DNA from: Ciborinia camelliae
Lineage: Eukaryota > Ascomycota > Leotiomycetes > Helotiales > Sclerotiniaceae
DNA length: 64,000 nt
Direction: 5' to 3'
Assembly (NCBI GenBank): GCA_025890175.1
Contig: JANPYM010000018.1
Span: 12,071-76,070, forward strand
Shown: piece by piece, positions 35,816-46,030 of the stretch
Position numbering within the stretch: the first letter of the stretch is position 1
Layout of the letters: each line of letters starts with the position of its first letter
Notes under the pieces: model-generated
Databases searched by the model: none
What the model was told of the DNA's origin: nothing
What the model saw: the letters and a program-made list of their open reading frames with translations, nothing else
Translations under genes and position numbers: made by a program

Positions 35816-37573
35816 ATGAGATCTCTTCACCATTTCGCGATTTTAGCTGCCTCGTTCTTTCTTGGTAGCACTCTTGGGAATCCATCAATTCATGCCTCCC
35901 GATCTACTTGTACAATCCAACCAAGTCTAAATGGCACAGATGATGCACCCGCCATTCTATCTGCATTCAAAACATGCGGTCAAGATGGAACAGTGGTCTT
36001 TCTCAACCATACATATACCATCAACAGTATCATGAACACTACAGGTCTATCCAATTGCAACATTGATATTTATGGAACGCTTCTGGTACATTCAAAATAG
36101 TACCCACATATCCACCTCACGAGCTAACTTGCCATATAAAGTGGTCCACAAACATTACATACTGGCTCAACCACTCCATGGCCTTCGGTTATCAGAACCA
36201 AACCTCCGCATGGTGGCTGGGCGGCAATAATATTAATGTGAATGGATATGGATATGGGACTCTAGATGGCAACGGCCAAGCTTGGTATGATTTCGTAAAG
36301 GGGGTTTCGAATTATCCGAATAGGCCTCAGGCGCTTACGATATGGAATACGACGAATTCCGTCTTTCAAGGTTTGAGATTTGTACAGAGTCAGATGTGGT
36401 ATGTGTTTTTCTCAATCTACCTAGTTATACACCTGTGAATTCATAGGTTGCTTTCCAACTTACAGGAATCATATTTATTTCAATGTTCAATTGGTTCTGT
36501 TCAAATTGTATAATCTCATTGTTCGATTTGTATTCAATAATCCCATCAGGTATTGCAAGTATCTCGCTATATTTAACTTCCACACCATTTTCTGAGTTCA
36601 TACATCCACTAGTGATCACTGATCTGTATTATTAGATACGTGAAGATAACAAGTAAAAAAAATAGGACCATGACAATCTTCAAATCCTCCACCGTTCTCC
36701 TCCAAGACATCTACGTAAACAGTAGTTCATCCTCCGGCTATCCCGCGCGCAATACCGATGGCGCAGACACCATCTACAGTAACGATATCCACTTTGATCG
36801 CTGGACGGTCGTCAATGGTGATGATAGCATATCTTTGAAAGCTAACAGTACCAACATCTTAATCACCAATTCGACGTTCTATAACGGGCTGGGAGTGGCG
36901 ATAGGTAGTATTGGACAGTACAAAGAGGTGTATGAAACGATTGAGAATGTGACGGCGAGGGAAATCGTGTTTTATAAGACGTTGCATGGAGGGTATGTGA
37001 AGACGTGGACGGGAGAACAGGTGGGATATCCGCCAAATGGTGGAGGGGGTGGGTTGGGGTGTGAGTATTTTTGACTGGCTTGTGATGAGGGTTTCTGGAT
37101 ATTTTCTTACAGACACACATAGTTGCGAGAAATATCACGTTTGAAGATTTCTCTTTCCATTCCTTAAGGGGACCACCATTTTCTATCACGCAATGTACGA
37201 CGTTCTCCGGTACAGTAGGGAATTGTTCTTCTTCGGCATGTAAGTACTTCATTCACTACTCTGTTTCCCCCTTTGTTCTCTCCCCTATGACCTACCTATC
37301 CCCCACAGCCCCAAACACTTCCGTCATACATTCCTAGTTTCCCTTAAACTGACCATCCCCCCCACAGTCCAGCTAAGCGACATTAACATGTACAACATAT
37401 CCGGAAGCATGACCAACCCCATAACCAGCTACCACTGCAGTGCCGTGGCCCCCTGCAAAGACATCACCATGGAAAACATCAACGTCGAAGATGCGAATGG
37501 GACGGCGGGGACGGGATATAAGTGTACGAATGTGGTCGGCACGATGGGGTTTACTTGTACTGGTTCTGCTTGA
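35816..37573 (+). CDS. Secreted GH28 exo-polygalacturonase-like enzyme
   Basis: Exons 35816-36085, 36142-36398, 36666-37060, 37123-37239, 37368-37573; 415 codons, 414 residues. The ATG at 35816 gives a signal peptide (SLHHFAILAASFFLGSTLG); an upstream in-frame ATG at 35774 would spoil it. GH28 motifs: NTDGAD at 205-210 and NGDDS at 226-230 carry the catalytic Asp residues. The usual GHGxSIGS reads GLGVAIGS (250-257) and the RIKTW motif reads YVKTW. These variants, the DGNGQAWYD segment and many N-glycosylation sites fit the exo-acting/rhamnogalacturonan branch rather than endo-polygalacturonase. It would act on pectin outside the cell, typical of plant-associated fungi. Intron 2 is unusually long (267 bases). 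Confidence 0.9.
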
Positions 37574-38953
37574 GGTTATGGAAACCGATAAAGCGGAGAA
37601 GTATGGGTTTCGATAAAAGAAGAAAATGAAGAGAATTTCTGAAGAGAGTGAAAATTAAAGCATAAACTGAACGAGAAATGAAGTAATTCTACTGCCTACA
37701 TCCAATAACTCCTCTCTAGCTGGAAGAACCACCTCGCCTCAGCCGAAGGGCACTCATAAGCAAGCCCGTCATGCATGCATGTATATAGTAAGCGGTGATT
37801 TCGAAGTTTTTCTACACCACATTCAGACAGTATCGGGCTGCCATTGAACACATTTTTGTCAATGGTACTCATGATGCTTTGTAAGGTGTATCGTCCAGCT
37901 CGATAAGAAGTACGGTGGGATGATATAGTAAGGATAGAAAAATGCATGCACAAATATTTCGTCCAAAAACAGACCACTTTAACGCACGCATATAGATGGG
38001 AAGTCCGTAATAAGTTGAGATACATGATCTGATATGCGGTACTTATTACTGTATGTATGTGGCACAGATACATGGGTGTAGATATCATCGCTGTCATACC
38101 TAGGCCCCCATTGAATGCCTGCCATCTATATAGTCACGTGATCATCCCTTCTATAAGGTGCTTATCTCTCGAAGAGGATCCTTTCTTCTTCAGCATAGCT
38201 CTTTCATCTGATTGCTGATCTACGATGCTATTTCCATACACTGAAGTGACGCGTGTAACAACCGAGGGTATTGCGGATACAATAAGCATGGAATAACGAT
38301 GATTCGTTTAAATTTAGGATTTGATAGATCGCGATACAAAGTATGAGCAGAGAGGAGGATGTGATTGAATTGCACACAAGAATGGAACTCGGAATAATCC
38401 GGCTGTCTGGAGAAGGAAATGCAGCTTAAAACAAACAGTTAAGGGTGACGCGACTGTGTGATACCGTACTACTACTTATAGAATAGCCAAACCATGAATA
38501 GTTAGCGAGTGGAATATCTGGATAATTCGGATGAGTGCTGATCAAACGTCCATGCTTGATGCAGTGAATCTAATGCAACTTTCCATCTTAGCCTTGCATA
38601 CTTCGGACGAGACTTGACAAATGTTCAGTTTGTTCTCAATCAATCGAAATGAAATCATATGCAGACAAGGCAACTTAAACATTTCTCGAAGTTCAAAATA
38701 CGAATAACCAAAAAAGCCAAGCGTGAGATGGCTTCCTAAATGGTAAATTGCGTTCACTAAGACGCTCTGATTTTACCATAAAGACACGATGCCATAATTG
38801 TGGGTAAATTGCAGTACTATCCGATACTCCAGAACAGAAAGCACCAAAGAACTCCTTCATGTACTTCGTTCGTCTTGAGTAGTATCCGTATTATCCCATA
38901 TATCCAATTGCCATCCTAAACACCCTTGATCTTCCTCCATGTCACCCCATAAA
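37574..38953. other. Intergenic region between convergent genes
   Basis: About 1.4 kb without a supported gene. Minus ORFs at 37696-38097 and 38542-38757 show no domain and no conserved-looking composition. Confidence 0.5.
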
Positions 38954-39917
38954 TCACAGTAACTCGTCACTTCCACTTGCGACGCTCTTCTCAATTGCAT
39001 CCAGTATTGCTCTCTCCTCAAATACCGGCCCTTGCCCATCGCACTTCGCAACTCCCTTCAGTCTTTCACTAACCTTTCCTACATCCACCAGCCCCCGCTT
39101 GTACAGCGGATGTTTGATGATATAGTCCCATGTCGCACCCGCTGCTAGTAGCCTTTCCCCATCATCACTCGTTACAATCCGATGACTCGGTACCTTGTTC
39201 TTATGCGCATACAGAACCTCAGTATAAAAGTCCGTAGGCTTATATCTCATAGGTCCTACATTCGACAAAGGCTCCGAACCTGAACGATTCGAATGCCCAG
39301 ATGTCGCTTTCAAAATTTCGTTTTCCGTCGCAGCTTTGGTGAGTTGTAGTTTAAGTCGCTCGTTTTCTTGTGCTAGGTTTCCGGAAGTTTCTTCGGAGGC
39401 TGCAAGCTTGGCTTCTAGATCTTTTACATGGCGTTCTTTTCGTTCGCGGAAAGCTCGTTGACTGCATTTTTATATTTTTAGTACTTTCCGAATAAAGCTT
39501 GAAAATAGGTGAGCTTAAAGAAAGGACCTTACGCTGCGCGGTTCTGGGCCTTGCGCCGGGATTGCGCAGGGGTCAAATCCTCGTCATCGCTATTGCTACC
39601 TCGTCGCATCGCATCGTCATTTATATCGGCGGCTATTTCGGTGTACATTGGATGAACAATCGATGGCTTGTGCATGGAGGATGGGGTTGTGGCTTCGGGG
39701 ATGTGTGAATTGTATTGATTCGCATATTCATAAGGCTGAAATTGATCAAAAACATCCTGCTGTTTGGTGTTAGCAGGCACATTCAACTCAATAGAAATGG
39801 TAGAAATACAGGTGGAGAATTGCTAAACTCATCGGTATTTGATGCGTTTGTATGGGTTGGAGTAGGAGGAAGAGGGGGGAAGAACTGAGGAGTCGGATTG
39901 TAATACGAATAATCCAT
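38954..39917 (-). CDS. Pap1/AP-1-like bZIP transcription factor
   Basis: Exons (minus): 39917-39810, 39759-39533, 39461-38954; 281 codons, 280 residues. The N-terminus is proline/asparagine-rich (DYSYYNPTPQFFPPLPPTP), like an activation region. The basic region RRKAQNRAAQRAFRERKERH (about residues 104-123) contains NRAAQRAFR, diagnostic of the Pap1/Yap1 class. A leucine zipper follows (LEAKLAASEE, LAQENERLKLQL, ENEILKA). Intron 2 interrupts the codon of Ala112 inside the basic region. The C-terminal ~100 residues (PTDFYTEVLYAHK, HRIVTSDDGERLLAAGATWDYI, VSERLKG) look folded and recur in fungal AP-1-like factors. There is no paired Cys-rich domain like the redox-sensing c-CRD of Yap1. Target genes are unknown. 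Confidence 0.9.
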
Positions 39918-41224
39918 TTTGGATGTTGCAGGTAGTTCGTGAAGGCTACCTATTAACCTAGGCGGTGTTCAATATCTTGAGTCTGATATTTTCTTTTGAT
40001 TAGGTATTATAAGTAAGGTATATACATGTAAATGATAAAGTGTAATAACCGTTGAAATATGTAAATTGGTCAACGGGAAGCATATGTAAATCCCCAGGTA
40101 CTCGAGTGAGGCTACATACAGGGCTTTGGTAAGGCTCCGCCTGGGCGACAATGATGACTAAGAAGATCACGGGGGTTCGCAGCTAAACTCCGTTTTTCGC
40201 CAATATTCGCCAAGCTATTAGAGTATTAATCCCTGCCGACCTCGGGAATCTTTGTAAAATCCAAAAACATCAATGGATCCCCTTAAAAGACCTCTCTAAC
40301 GAGAAGAGGCAAAGGCAAAGGTAACGTAACGTGGTAAGGCTGAGGATTACGGAGTAGAATCTCTTGATCTGACAAGATGATGCCACCCCATACCACGGAT
40401 TCTGTCTTCGCTGATATCCATTCCCATTCGAGTGGAGAATTATAACGTGAGATTCCTCAAATATACGCCCGGGTGATCTTGCAGACGCGGGATGTAACTT
40501 CACATGTCATTCAAATAAAATTCTAGACTATGTTCTTTTCTACAATAGTCGTGTTCGCTTCTATTTCGTATAGCACATACGCGGCCTCCCGAGGTCGTTG
40601 GAACTATCTTCGACATACAAGAGCCTGCTATTTGCAGATGCGTATTTCATATCATATATATGCATTTATTGCTAGCTTCTTAAGGAAATCCTTAATTGCA
40701 TTTCAACCTTTCAATGGTCTCTCGGGGGCTTGGTGCGATGTCGAAATTCGTTCGAACGCGTTAGACGCGAAGGAACGATAAGCCTTACCTTACCCATATC
40801 TCTCTTTCTTGCAATGACAATATCCAGACCGAACTGTTGGAATATACATGTCTTTTTCCTATTTTGCCATTGAAACAATCTATCCGCCTCCCAGTTGTCG
40901 TATCTATACGGAATACGGAGGTTGCTTCCTTTGAGCTAGGAGCCAAAGATAACTTGTGATAGCTTGGGACAATCTGGGATATCCATATTGTACATATTAT
41001 CTGTCGCGATACTAGTGAATCGTACATACGGCCTTAGGCCGCATGGTAGATCCAGACCTGAAATGCGGTCCTGTTATCATTGTTTCTAGCTTGAGCGGCG
41101 TTCTTCGGGGATGTCTCGTTGCCAAACCCACTTCCCTCATACTTTCCCGGTCTTGTTTCGAAGTCAGGACTATTTTTGTCGATGGAAAATTAGGTGAGCT
41201 ACATAGTTATATCTCACTTGTATA
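39918..41224. other. Intergenic region
   Basis: Promoter of the bZIP gene at the left. No gene supported. Near 40992-41050 lies a fragment shared with the 46.6 kb repeat, listed separately. Confidence 0.5.
40992..41050. repeat. Dispersed repeat fragment shared with 46.6 kb element
   Basis: The stretch GTCGCGATACTAGTGAATCG with following GTACAT(A/G)CGGCCT occurs here on the plus strand and, inverted, at about 46578-46609. The similarity stops soon after, so this is a truncated copy. Confidence 0.8.
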
Positions 41225-41887
41225 ATGCTAATCCGTTCTACGAAGAAAATGGTGACTACGGCTCCTAGGTTATCCAAGAAAGGCAAGCTATATAGTTATA
41301 TTCTTGCCAGAATGGTCGCACAGTCATGGGCTTATATGATTCCCATCGAGTCGGCTTTTCGGGGGATCACAGAAGCTTTATCCCTTGACCAAGAATCTCC
41401 CCCACAGGTTCTTTCTGATACAACATGCAGGAATTTAGAGGCAGAAGAGGCATCAGCTCAACTATTAGACTCCACATCAACACCGGGGCCTTCCTTACCT
41501 CGAGCTGGACCGGTAGTTGAGGCATGGGATAGCATCTCTGGTGCCTCTTTTATACCCACCCACAAGAATGAATCAATACGAGTTGATCATTCAAACATAA
41601 ATACTGCACATTCTCCGTCCGATGGGACAGCATCTGTTATTTCCCGTGGATTCGAAGAGGTTCATGGAAACTCTGACTCCAAAAAGAGGCTGAAGACAGA
41701 TGGCATGAATCACCCAGGGAATTTGCGAGTTACATTCAATGTTGCCACAGAAGATGAGCCCGTCCGGATATCTTTCGTAGATATTCATACCTCAAATTGC
41801 GAGCCACGAAAATTCGGTGGCATACCTGTAGATATGGAGAAAGGCCATGGCAAAAAGAGCACTTCGGTTCCAACCATTGATCCATGA
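41225..41887 (+). CDS. Hypothetical protein, orphan-like
   Basis: An open frame of 220 codons without recognisable domain. The start could also be the ATG at 41249 or one further in. The product is basic at the N-terminus, then Ser/Pro/Thr- and acidic-rich, with KKRLKTDG as a possible nuclear signal. Composition resembles real fungal low-complexity proteins, but there is no intron or motif to confirm it. It lies between a truncated repeat (about 41000) and a hAT-type MITE that starts 23 bases past its stop codon. It may be a genuine lineage-specific gene or an ORF of repeat origin. Confidence 0.4.
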   Translation: MLIRSTKKMVTTAPRLSKKGKLYSYILARMVAQSWAYMIPIESAFRGITEALSLDQESPPQVLSDTTCRNLEAEEASAQLLDSTSTPGPSLPRAGPVVEAWDSISGASFIPTHKNESIRVDHSNINTAHSPSDGTASVISRGFEEVHGNSDSKKRLKTDGMNHPGNLRVTFNVATEDEPVRISFVDIHTSNCEPRKFGGIPVDMEKGHGKKSTSVPTIDP

Positions 41888-41909
41888 TCAGGACCAAACC
41901 ACATAAGAA

Positions 41910-42360
41910 CAGTGTTCTACTTAGTATTTTCCGTATTCCGTATACGGGCCCGTATAGTGATAAGTTCTACATTTTTGATACGTATCTAAATATGTGATAA
42001 TGAATTCCATACCACTCAAAATATTCCATATTATCATAATATTGAATACCACTGGTAAGATACGCAAATACGAAATTCCAATTGGTGCGGCATATGCCGC
42101 ACTATCGATTTTTGAAGCTATTCCCATTTGAAGCCATTTCCATTTTTGAAGCTATTCTCATTTTTGAAGCTATTCCCATTTTTCGATCAATCCCTTGCAA
42201 TATTATCGATTAAATACTTTGCAATTGTATATCCTTATAAATATTCATATTAGATGATACCTACGCAAGTGATATAATTCTTCCTTCATACGTACGATAT
42301 ACCGTATGAGATCCTCAATACGCGCCACCGTTGTACAGTAGTATACTAAGTAGAACACTG
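41910..42360. mobile_element. hAT-type MITE
   Basis: A 451-base element with perfect 18-base terminal inverted repeats CAGTGTTCTACTTAGTAT. It is flanked by near-identical 8-base target duplications, CATAAGAA (41902-41909) and CATGAGAA (42361-42368). The CA-starting TIR and 8-base duplication indicate the hAT superfamily. The interior has no ORF. It has a palindrome TATACGGGCCCGTATA near the left end and a tandem TTTTTGAAGCTATTCCCAT repeat at about 42112-42186. Confidence 0.9.
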
Positions 42361-43157
42361 CATGAGAAATCCAAAAAATTGGAGTCCTGCAAAAAGAGGC
42401 ATAATTATGGTTTACTTTCGACGACCTCTACAATTTATACAGAGAAATGAGATGCAAGATAAATATAGAATATAATCTTTTACGATAATCCACAAAACTC
42501 CCAACTCCGATAAAGCAATTTCACATATCTCAATTGAGCAGCTCTATCCAATATGTTAGTCCAAAATTACTCCCCATTTGAGTTATGCAAGTGTTACCTG
42601 ACCAAGTGCATTGTCTTCTTAAAACATATGCACTCCAAACTTTATACGGTTTATCTCCGTCATGGTATGCTTTCCAATCCGCGCAGCCTCTTTTCTATAC
42701 TTCTTCGCATCATCCAACGCTGCATTACACACTGGGAAACTAGCCCCCTCATTGATGCACCATCAATAATCTCGTTGTATACCAACAAGATTTCTGGTGG
42801 TCGAAACTGCAGTCGGACAATGAAAGACTTCTTGATTCTTGAATCCAATTGAAACATTTAAATTATTTGGAACACTCAAACCATTTGGAACATTCAAATC
42901 ATTTAGAATACTCAAATCATTTGGAACACTCAAACTATTCAGAATATTAAATTGTAGTCAAATATTTACAGCCATTCAAACTATGAAAGTGTTCCAGACT
43001 ATGAGTCGAAGAAAGAAGGAGCAAAGGGGTATTGTGGGTTCGCGAAATGCCTCACCCAAATCCTCCCACACAAAACGGACGATTGTTCTCAATGCAAAAT
43101 GCAACTTTCAGAGATTATGTCTGATGTGAAAGAAATAAAAATGCCAAAAGATATTGA
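42361..43157. other. Intergenic region with 20-base tandem repeat
   Basis: No gene supported. It holds a degenerate tandem repeat at 42850-42955 (listed separately). Confidence 0.5.
42850..42955. repeat. Degenerate ~20-base tandem repeat
   Basis: About five imperfect copies of CATTTGGAACACTCAAATC-type units. The short plus-strand ORF across it encodes repeated Phe-Gly-Thr-Leu-Lys-type units and is probably an artefact. A related degenerate array occurs, inverted, at about 51420-51510. Confidence 0.75.
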
Positions 43158-43248
43158 CGATACATGCGGGATTTGAACCCGCGCATTCTCCGAGGAAAAT
43201 CACCTCCGTCGGGAATAAGAGGGTGCTTAACCACTTGCATAATGTACC
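43158..43248 (-). tRNA. Type II tRNA-like gene (Ser/Leu-like), anticodon unclear
   Basis: On the minus strand a cloverleaf with a long variable arm can be drawn. Acceptor GGTACAT pairs with ATGTATC (one G-U), with discriminator G. D stem TGC pairs with GCA around AAGTGGTTAA. Anticodon stem CCTCT pairs with GGAGG. A six-pair variable-arm hairpin runs ATTTTC to GAGAAT. The T arm is GCGGGTTCAAATCCCGC. The long variable arm and discriminator G suggest serine. The anticodon loop as folded is TATTCCCGAC, 10 bases rather than 7, so no standard Ser or Leu anticodon is placed correctly. It may be a pseudo-tRNA, a tRNA-derived element or a diverged gene. Confidence 0.55.
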
Positions 43249-43665
43249 TGTTTGTCCTATTTGATGGATATACTCATCGTTTTGATTTATATAATAGAGA
43301 AATTACCAAGCCACGGTATACGGCAATCGGAACTTATTTGTGTGTCTTGGGTTTGAGTGAAAGGGGAAGGAACGAGGAGGCGCTTGCCATATCGAAACAT
43401 GATAACTTGACGAGGAACACGCGCTTCAAGATATTTTGGAAATATCGCAAACCGCCAGAAATATCCTTATTCGTACAGTAATGATGGTGTCGGTTGCAGT
43501 TACTTACATCACCTTAAATCACCAGTGAGTGAAAGGGTTCAACACTTCCCATTTTCCAAAAAGTCATGATTATTCTAACTTTCATTTGATTGTGTCCAAC
43601 TTATCTAGTCTAATTGCTTGATCTATATTGAATTATCCGAAACATTGGTAATAACTTGAAATGAT
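43249..43665. other. Intergenic region
   Basis: No supported feature; it contains the 3' flank of the DEDDh-like gene. Confidence 0.4.
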
Positions 43666-44637
43666 TTACTCGGATTCGAACGAGAATCCTAAACCATCCT
43701 CCTCATCGTTGTCTGCCCAACAATCCCAACTTGTTTCCCGAAACTCTTTCCTACACGCTTTTGTTTCTTTCTCCATCGATTCATCAATCTGCTCTTGGGA
43801 ATATGGCGCCGCCTCACGAACAACGAGCAACAACAATGTTCTGATCTTCTCCTGCTCCGGAGTCCAACTCAAGTCTTTGCAGCTTTCTAGCGAGAGCATG
43901 ATAAGGGCTTTAAGAGTTAAATTGGCATCATTGCCACCTTGGTGGAGAGAATTGTGGGAAAATGGAATTTGGAAGAATTCCAGTATGGACCAAAGCCACA
44001 TTCTGATCTTTTCCTTGATAAGTCGTCTGCCGACTTCGGCCGTGTCGATCAAGATAATATCCGGAAACTTTCTTAGGTCCGGCATCAACCCAAACTTCCT
44101 CAAATTGGTAAGATCTGAAGAAATTCCATTTGCTATCAGAATCACCTGACGGGCCTCTATTGACTGATCTAGAGGGCTTCCAGTCCGAAAGATCCGTTCA
44201 ATCATACTTTTAACATTATGTCTTGCCATTCTTTTGGTTTCGCCATATCGAAATCTCGTGCTCGCACCCTTGTGGCGATGGAGGGAGAAGCTGTAGCTCG
44301 ATAGGACCTTATTCACATCAATCGTCGGTTGGTGCTTCGAAATCTTGATGTCCCTGGTATCTAGAGTACATATGCCGACTTCTTTGATGTCGTCTTGAAA
44401 CTTTGTTACCTCAAGATCTATGGACACAATGATGCAGTCTGTGAAATCATCAGGACTGTCAAGTCGAAATGGTTGACAATTGCATTCCGATAATTGAGAT
44501 AACACCTCAGAAGGCAAACCACAATTCTGCTGTAAGATTCGGATGATTTTCTGCTCCCGGCATGGTCGACAACGGGCATCTGGAGCTGTGCAAGTACCCG
44601 TCTGGAGAATGTTTAAATCTTTACTATTGAAAATCAT
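43666..44637 (-). CDS. DEDDh 3'-5' exonuclease-like protein (Gfd2/YDR514C type)
   Basis: An intronless frame of 323 residues. The catalytic signature of DEDDh ribonuclease-H-fold exonucleases is visible: SIDLEV (D74, E76), GISSDLTNL (D175) and HQGGNDA (H232, D237). The hydrophobic strand before D74 and segments KEVGICTLDT and IILIDTAEVGRRL fit the fold. The arrangement resembles the fungal Gfd2/YDR514C-like C-terminal domain. A Cys-rich N-terminal stretch (C16, C23, C26, then CNC at 52-54) could bind metal but is not a motif I know. The C-terminal ~70 residues are charged. All catalytic residues are present, so nuclease activity is plausible. Substrate and role are unknown. Confidence 0.82.
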   Translation of the reverse strand: MIFNSKDLNILQTGTCTAPDARCRPCREQKIIRILQQNCGLPSEVLSQLSECNCQPFRLDSPDDFTDCIIVSIDLEVTKFQDDIKEVGICTLDTRDIKISKHQPTIDVNKVLSSYSFSLHRHKGASTRFRYGETKRMARHNVKSMIERIFRTGSPLDQSIEARQVILIANGISSDLTNLRKFGLMPDLRKFPDIILIDTAEVGRRLIKEKIRMWLWSILEFFQIPFSHNSLHQGGNDANLTLKALIMLSLESCKDLSWTPEQEKIRTLLLLVVREAAPYSQEQIDESMEKETKACRKEFRETSWDCWADNDEEDGLGFSFESE

Positions 44638-45772
44638 TGTGTGTATATTGGAACTCGACAGTAAAGATATTTGGTAATAGATATGGTGAGATGGTTTGAA
44701 AATTGTGTATAAAAGTTTGAAGAAATAATTGATTCAAGTGATGATTGAAAACCGAGGAAAATCAAAAAGTGTGCACAGATATAGATAATTCAGAGTAACT
44801 AGTGAGCAAGCGCAATTTGAATAGAAATCCGCTAGCCTAGATTGAGTCAAACTCTGCGGGGTTGAGGGGGTGGACGACTGACTAGTGACCACCACCAGAT
44901 ACCGGAATCTCATTCTCTTCACAGAGTCATAATTCCTTTTCCCTTGCCTAACTAGTAAATCTTCAACTTACTTATATTTCCTTGCATGACCGTCACCGCA
45001 AATTCTGACTCGACTGTCGCAAGACATTTGTTCTAGATAGTCGCAAAGTTAGTCTGAAAATGAGAGATTCCTGTACGTAGACTGCGCAACGGGGCCCCGC
45101 GGGGCGGGTATTGGAGCTGGCGGGTTATTTGCAAATAATCTGCAAATAATTTATCTATTTGTGGAGTGATGGGTTATTTGTGTATTTGCGGGTTATTTGC
45201 GGATTATTTGCACCCGCCCCGTACGGGGCGGGTATTTTTTGCGCAGTCTACCGGTACGTACTTTACTAAATAAACCTCTTATCTAAAGATGAAAACTCTT
45301 TTCAAAGTGAGCCGAGCTGCGTAAGGGACTGTTTAATCGTCATATCAGAGTTGGGGCCTTGAAGAGTGTTATGAAATCTGTAAGCCTGAGAGTCCATCTG
45401 ATTGCCAAGCCTGAATTGGGATATTGAAGAGTGTTATAAGGTACTTGGATATAAGTTTGGTATGCAATCTACTTTGTACATTATGATCTTGAATTCACGA
45501 ATGCATTTAAACAGTTTGAAATCCTTTAGTGTTTTGATGTAATCTAATATTGAACTTTTTTGAAACAGTGCATTGGTTGCAATAACCAAACCATTCTCAA
45601 ATTTCCACAGCCTTTTGAATATTGAAAGATTTCACATGTGATTTCAATCTGGACTATTGATCATCCTGCGAGTTCACCACTAAAATAATCAAGCTAACTG
45701 TATTATCCCACAAGATGAAAAGAAGCGAAGAGAAAACCAGTCAAGTCCTCACTTCTTCACCTCCAAGTCCTC
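44638..45772. other. Intergenic region with small MITE
   Basis: Holds the 45080-45248 hairpin element. No other supported feature. Confidence 0.5.
45080..45248. mobile_element. Small hairpin MITE with TA flanks
   Basis: A 169-base element with terminal inverted repeats GACTGCGCAA and TTGCGCAGTC, each bordered by TA (45078-45079 and 45249-45250). GC-rich subterminal palindromes built on CCCGCCCCG/CGGGGCGGG flank a middle with repeated GGGTTATTTG and TTTGCAAATAAT units. There is no ORF. TA flanks suggest Tc1/mariner-type mobilisation. Confidence 0.82.
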
Positions 45773-46030
45773 TCAATCCACAGGACTAGTTCCTCTCCAC
45801 CTCTTCGCTTTATAAACAGGAGTTTTTTCCGTGACCGCCTTCCACATTCTATCTTCTTCTTCCACGATCATACGTTTTTCGATTTGCAAACAAGCTTGCT
45901 TGAGACTTTTGAGGAGTTCGGGGGAAAGAACTTGATGACCCCGGAGTTTGAGGTCGATGTCGACTTCTTCGTCGGAAAAGGAGGAGGATAGTGGACTCGG
46001 AAGCTTTGTTCGTTGTCGCCTACAAGGCAT
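45773..46030 (-). CDS. Small hypothetical protein
   Basis: 85 residues from the ATG at 46030, or 90 from 46045. It is polar and charged, with a Ser-rich acidic N-terminal part (SPLSSSFSDEEVDIDL) and a predicted helix (PELLKSLKQACLQIEKRMIVEEEDRMWKAV by residue type, given here as segments LLKSLKQACLQIEKR and MWKAVTEKT). No known domain. Helical periodicity and absence of low-complexity repeats make it plausible as a gene, but nothing confirms it. Confidence 0.45.
   Translation of the reverse strand: MPCRRQRTKLPSPLSSSFSDEEVDIDLKLRGHQVLSPELLKSLKQACLQIEKRMIVEEEDRMWKAVTEKTPVYKAKRWRGTSPVD

Noticed and set aside
42839..43129. 96-codon plus ORF
   Set aside because: N-terminal half is the tandem repeat and the remainder lacks domain or splice support.
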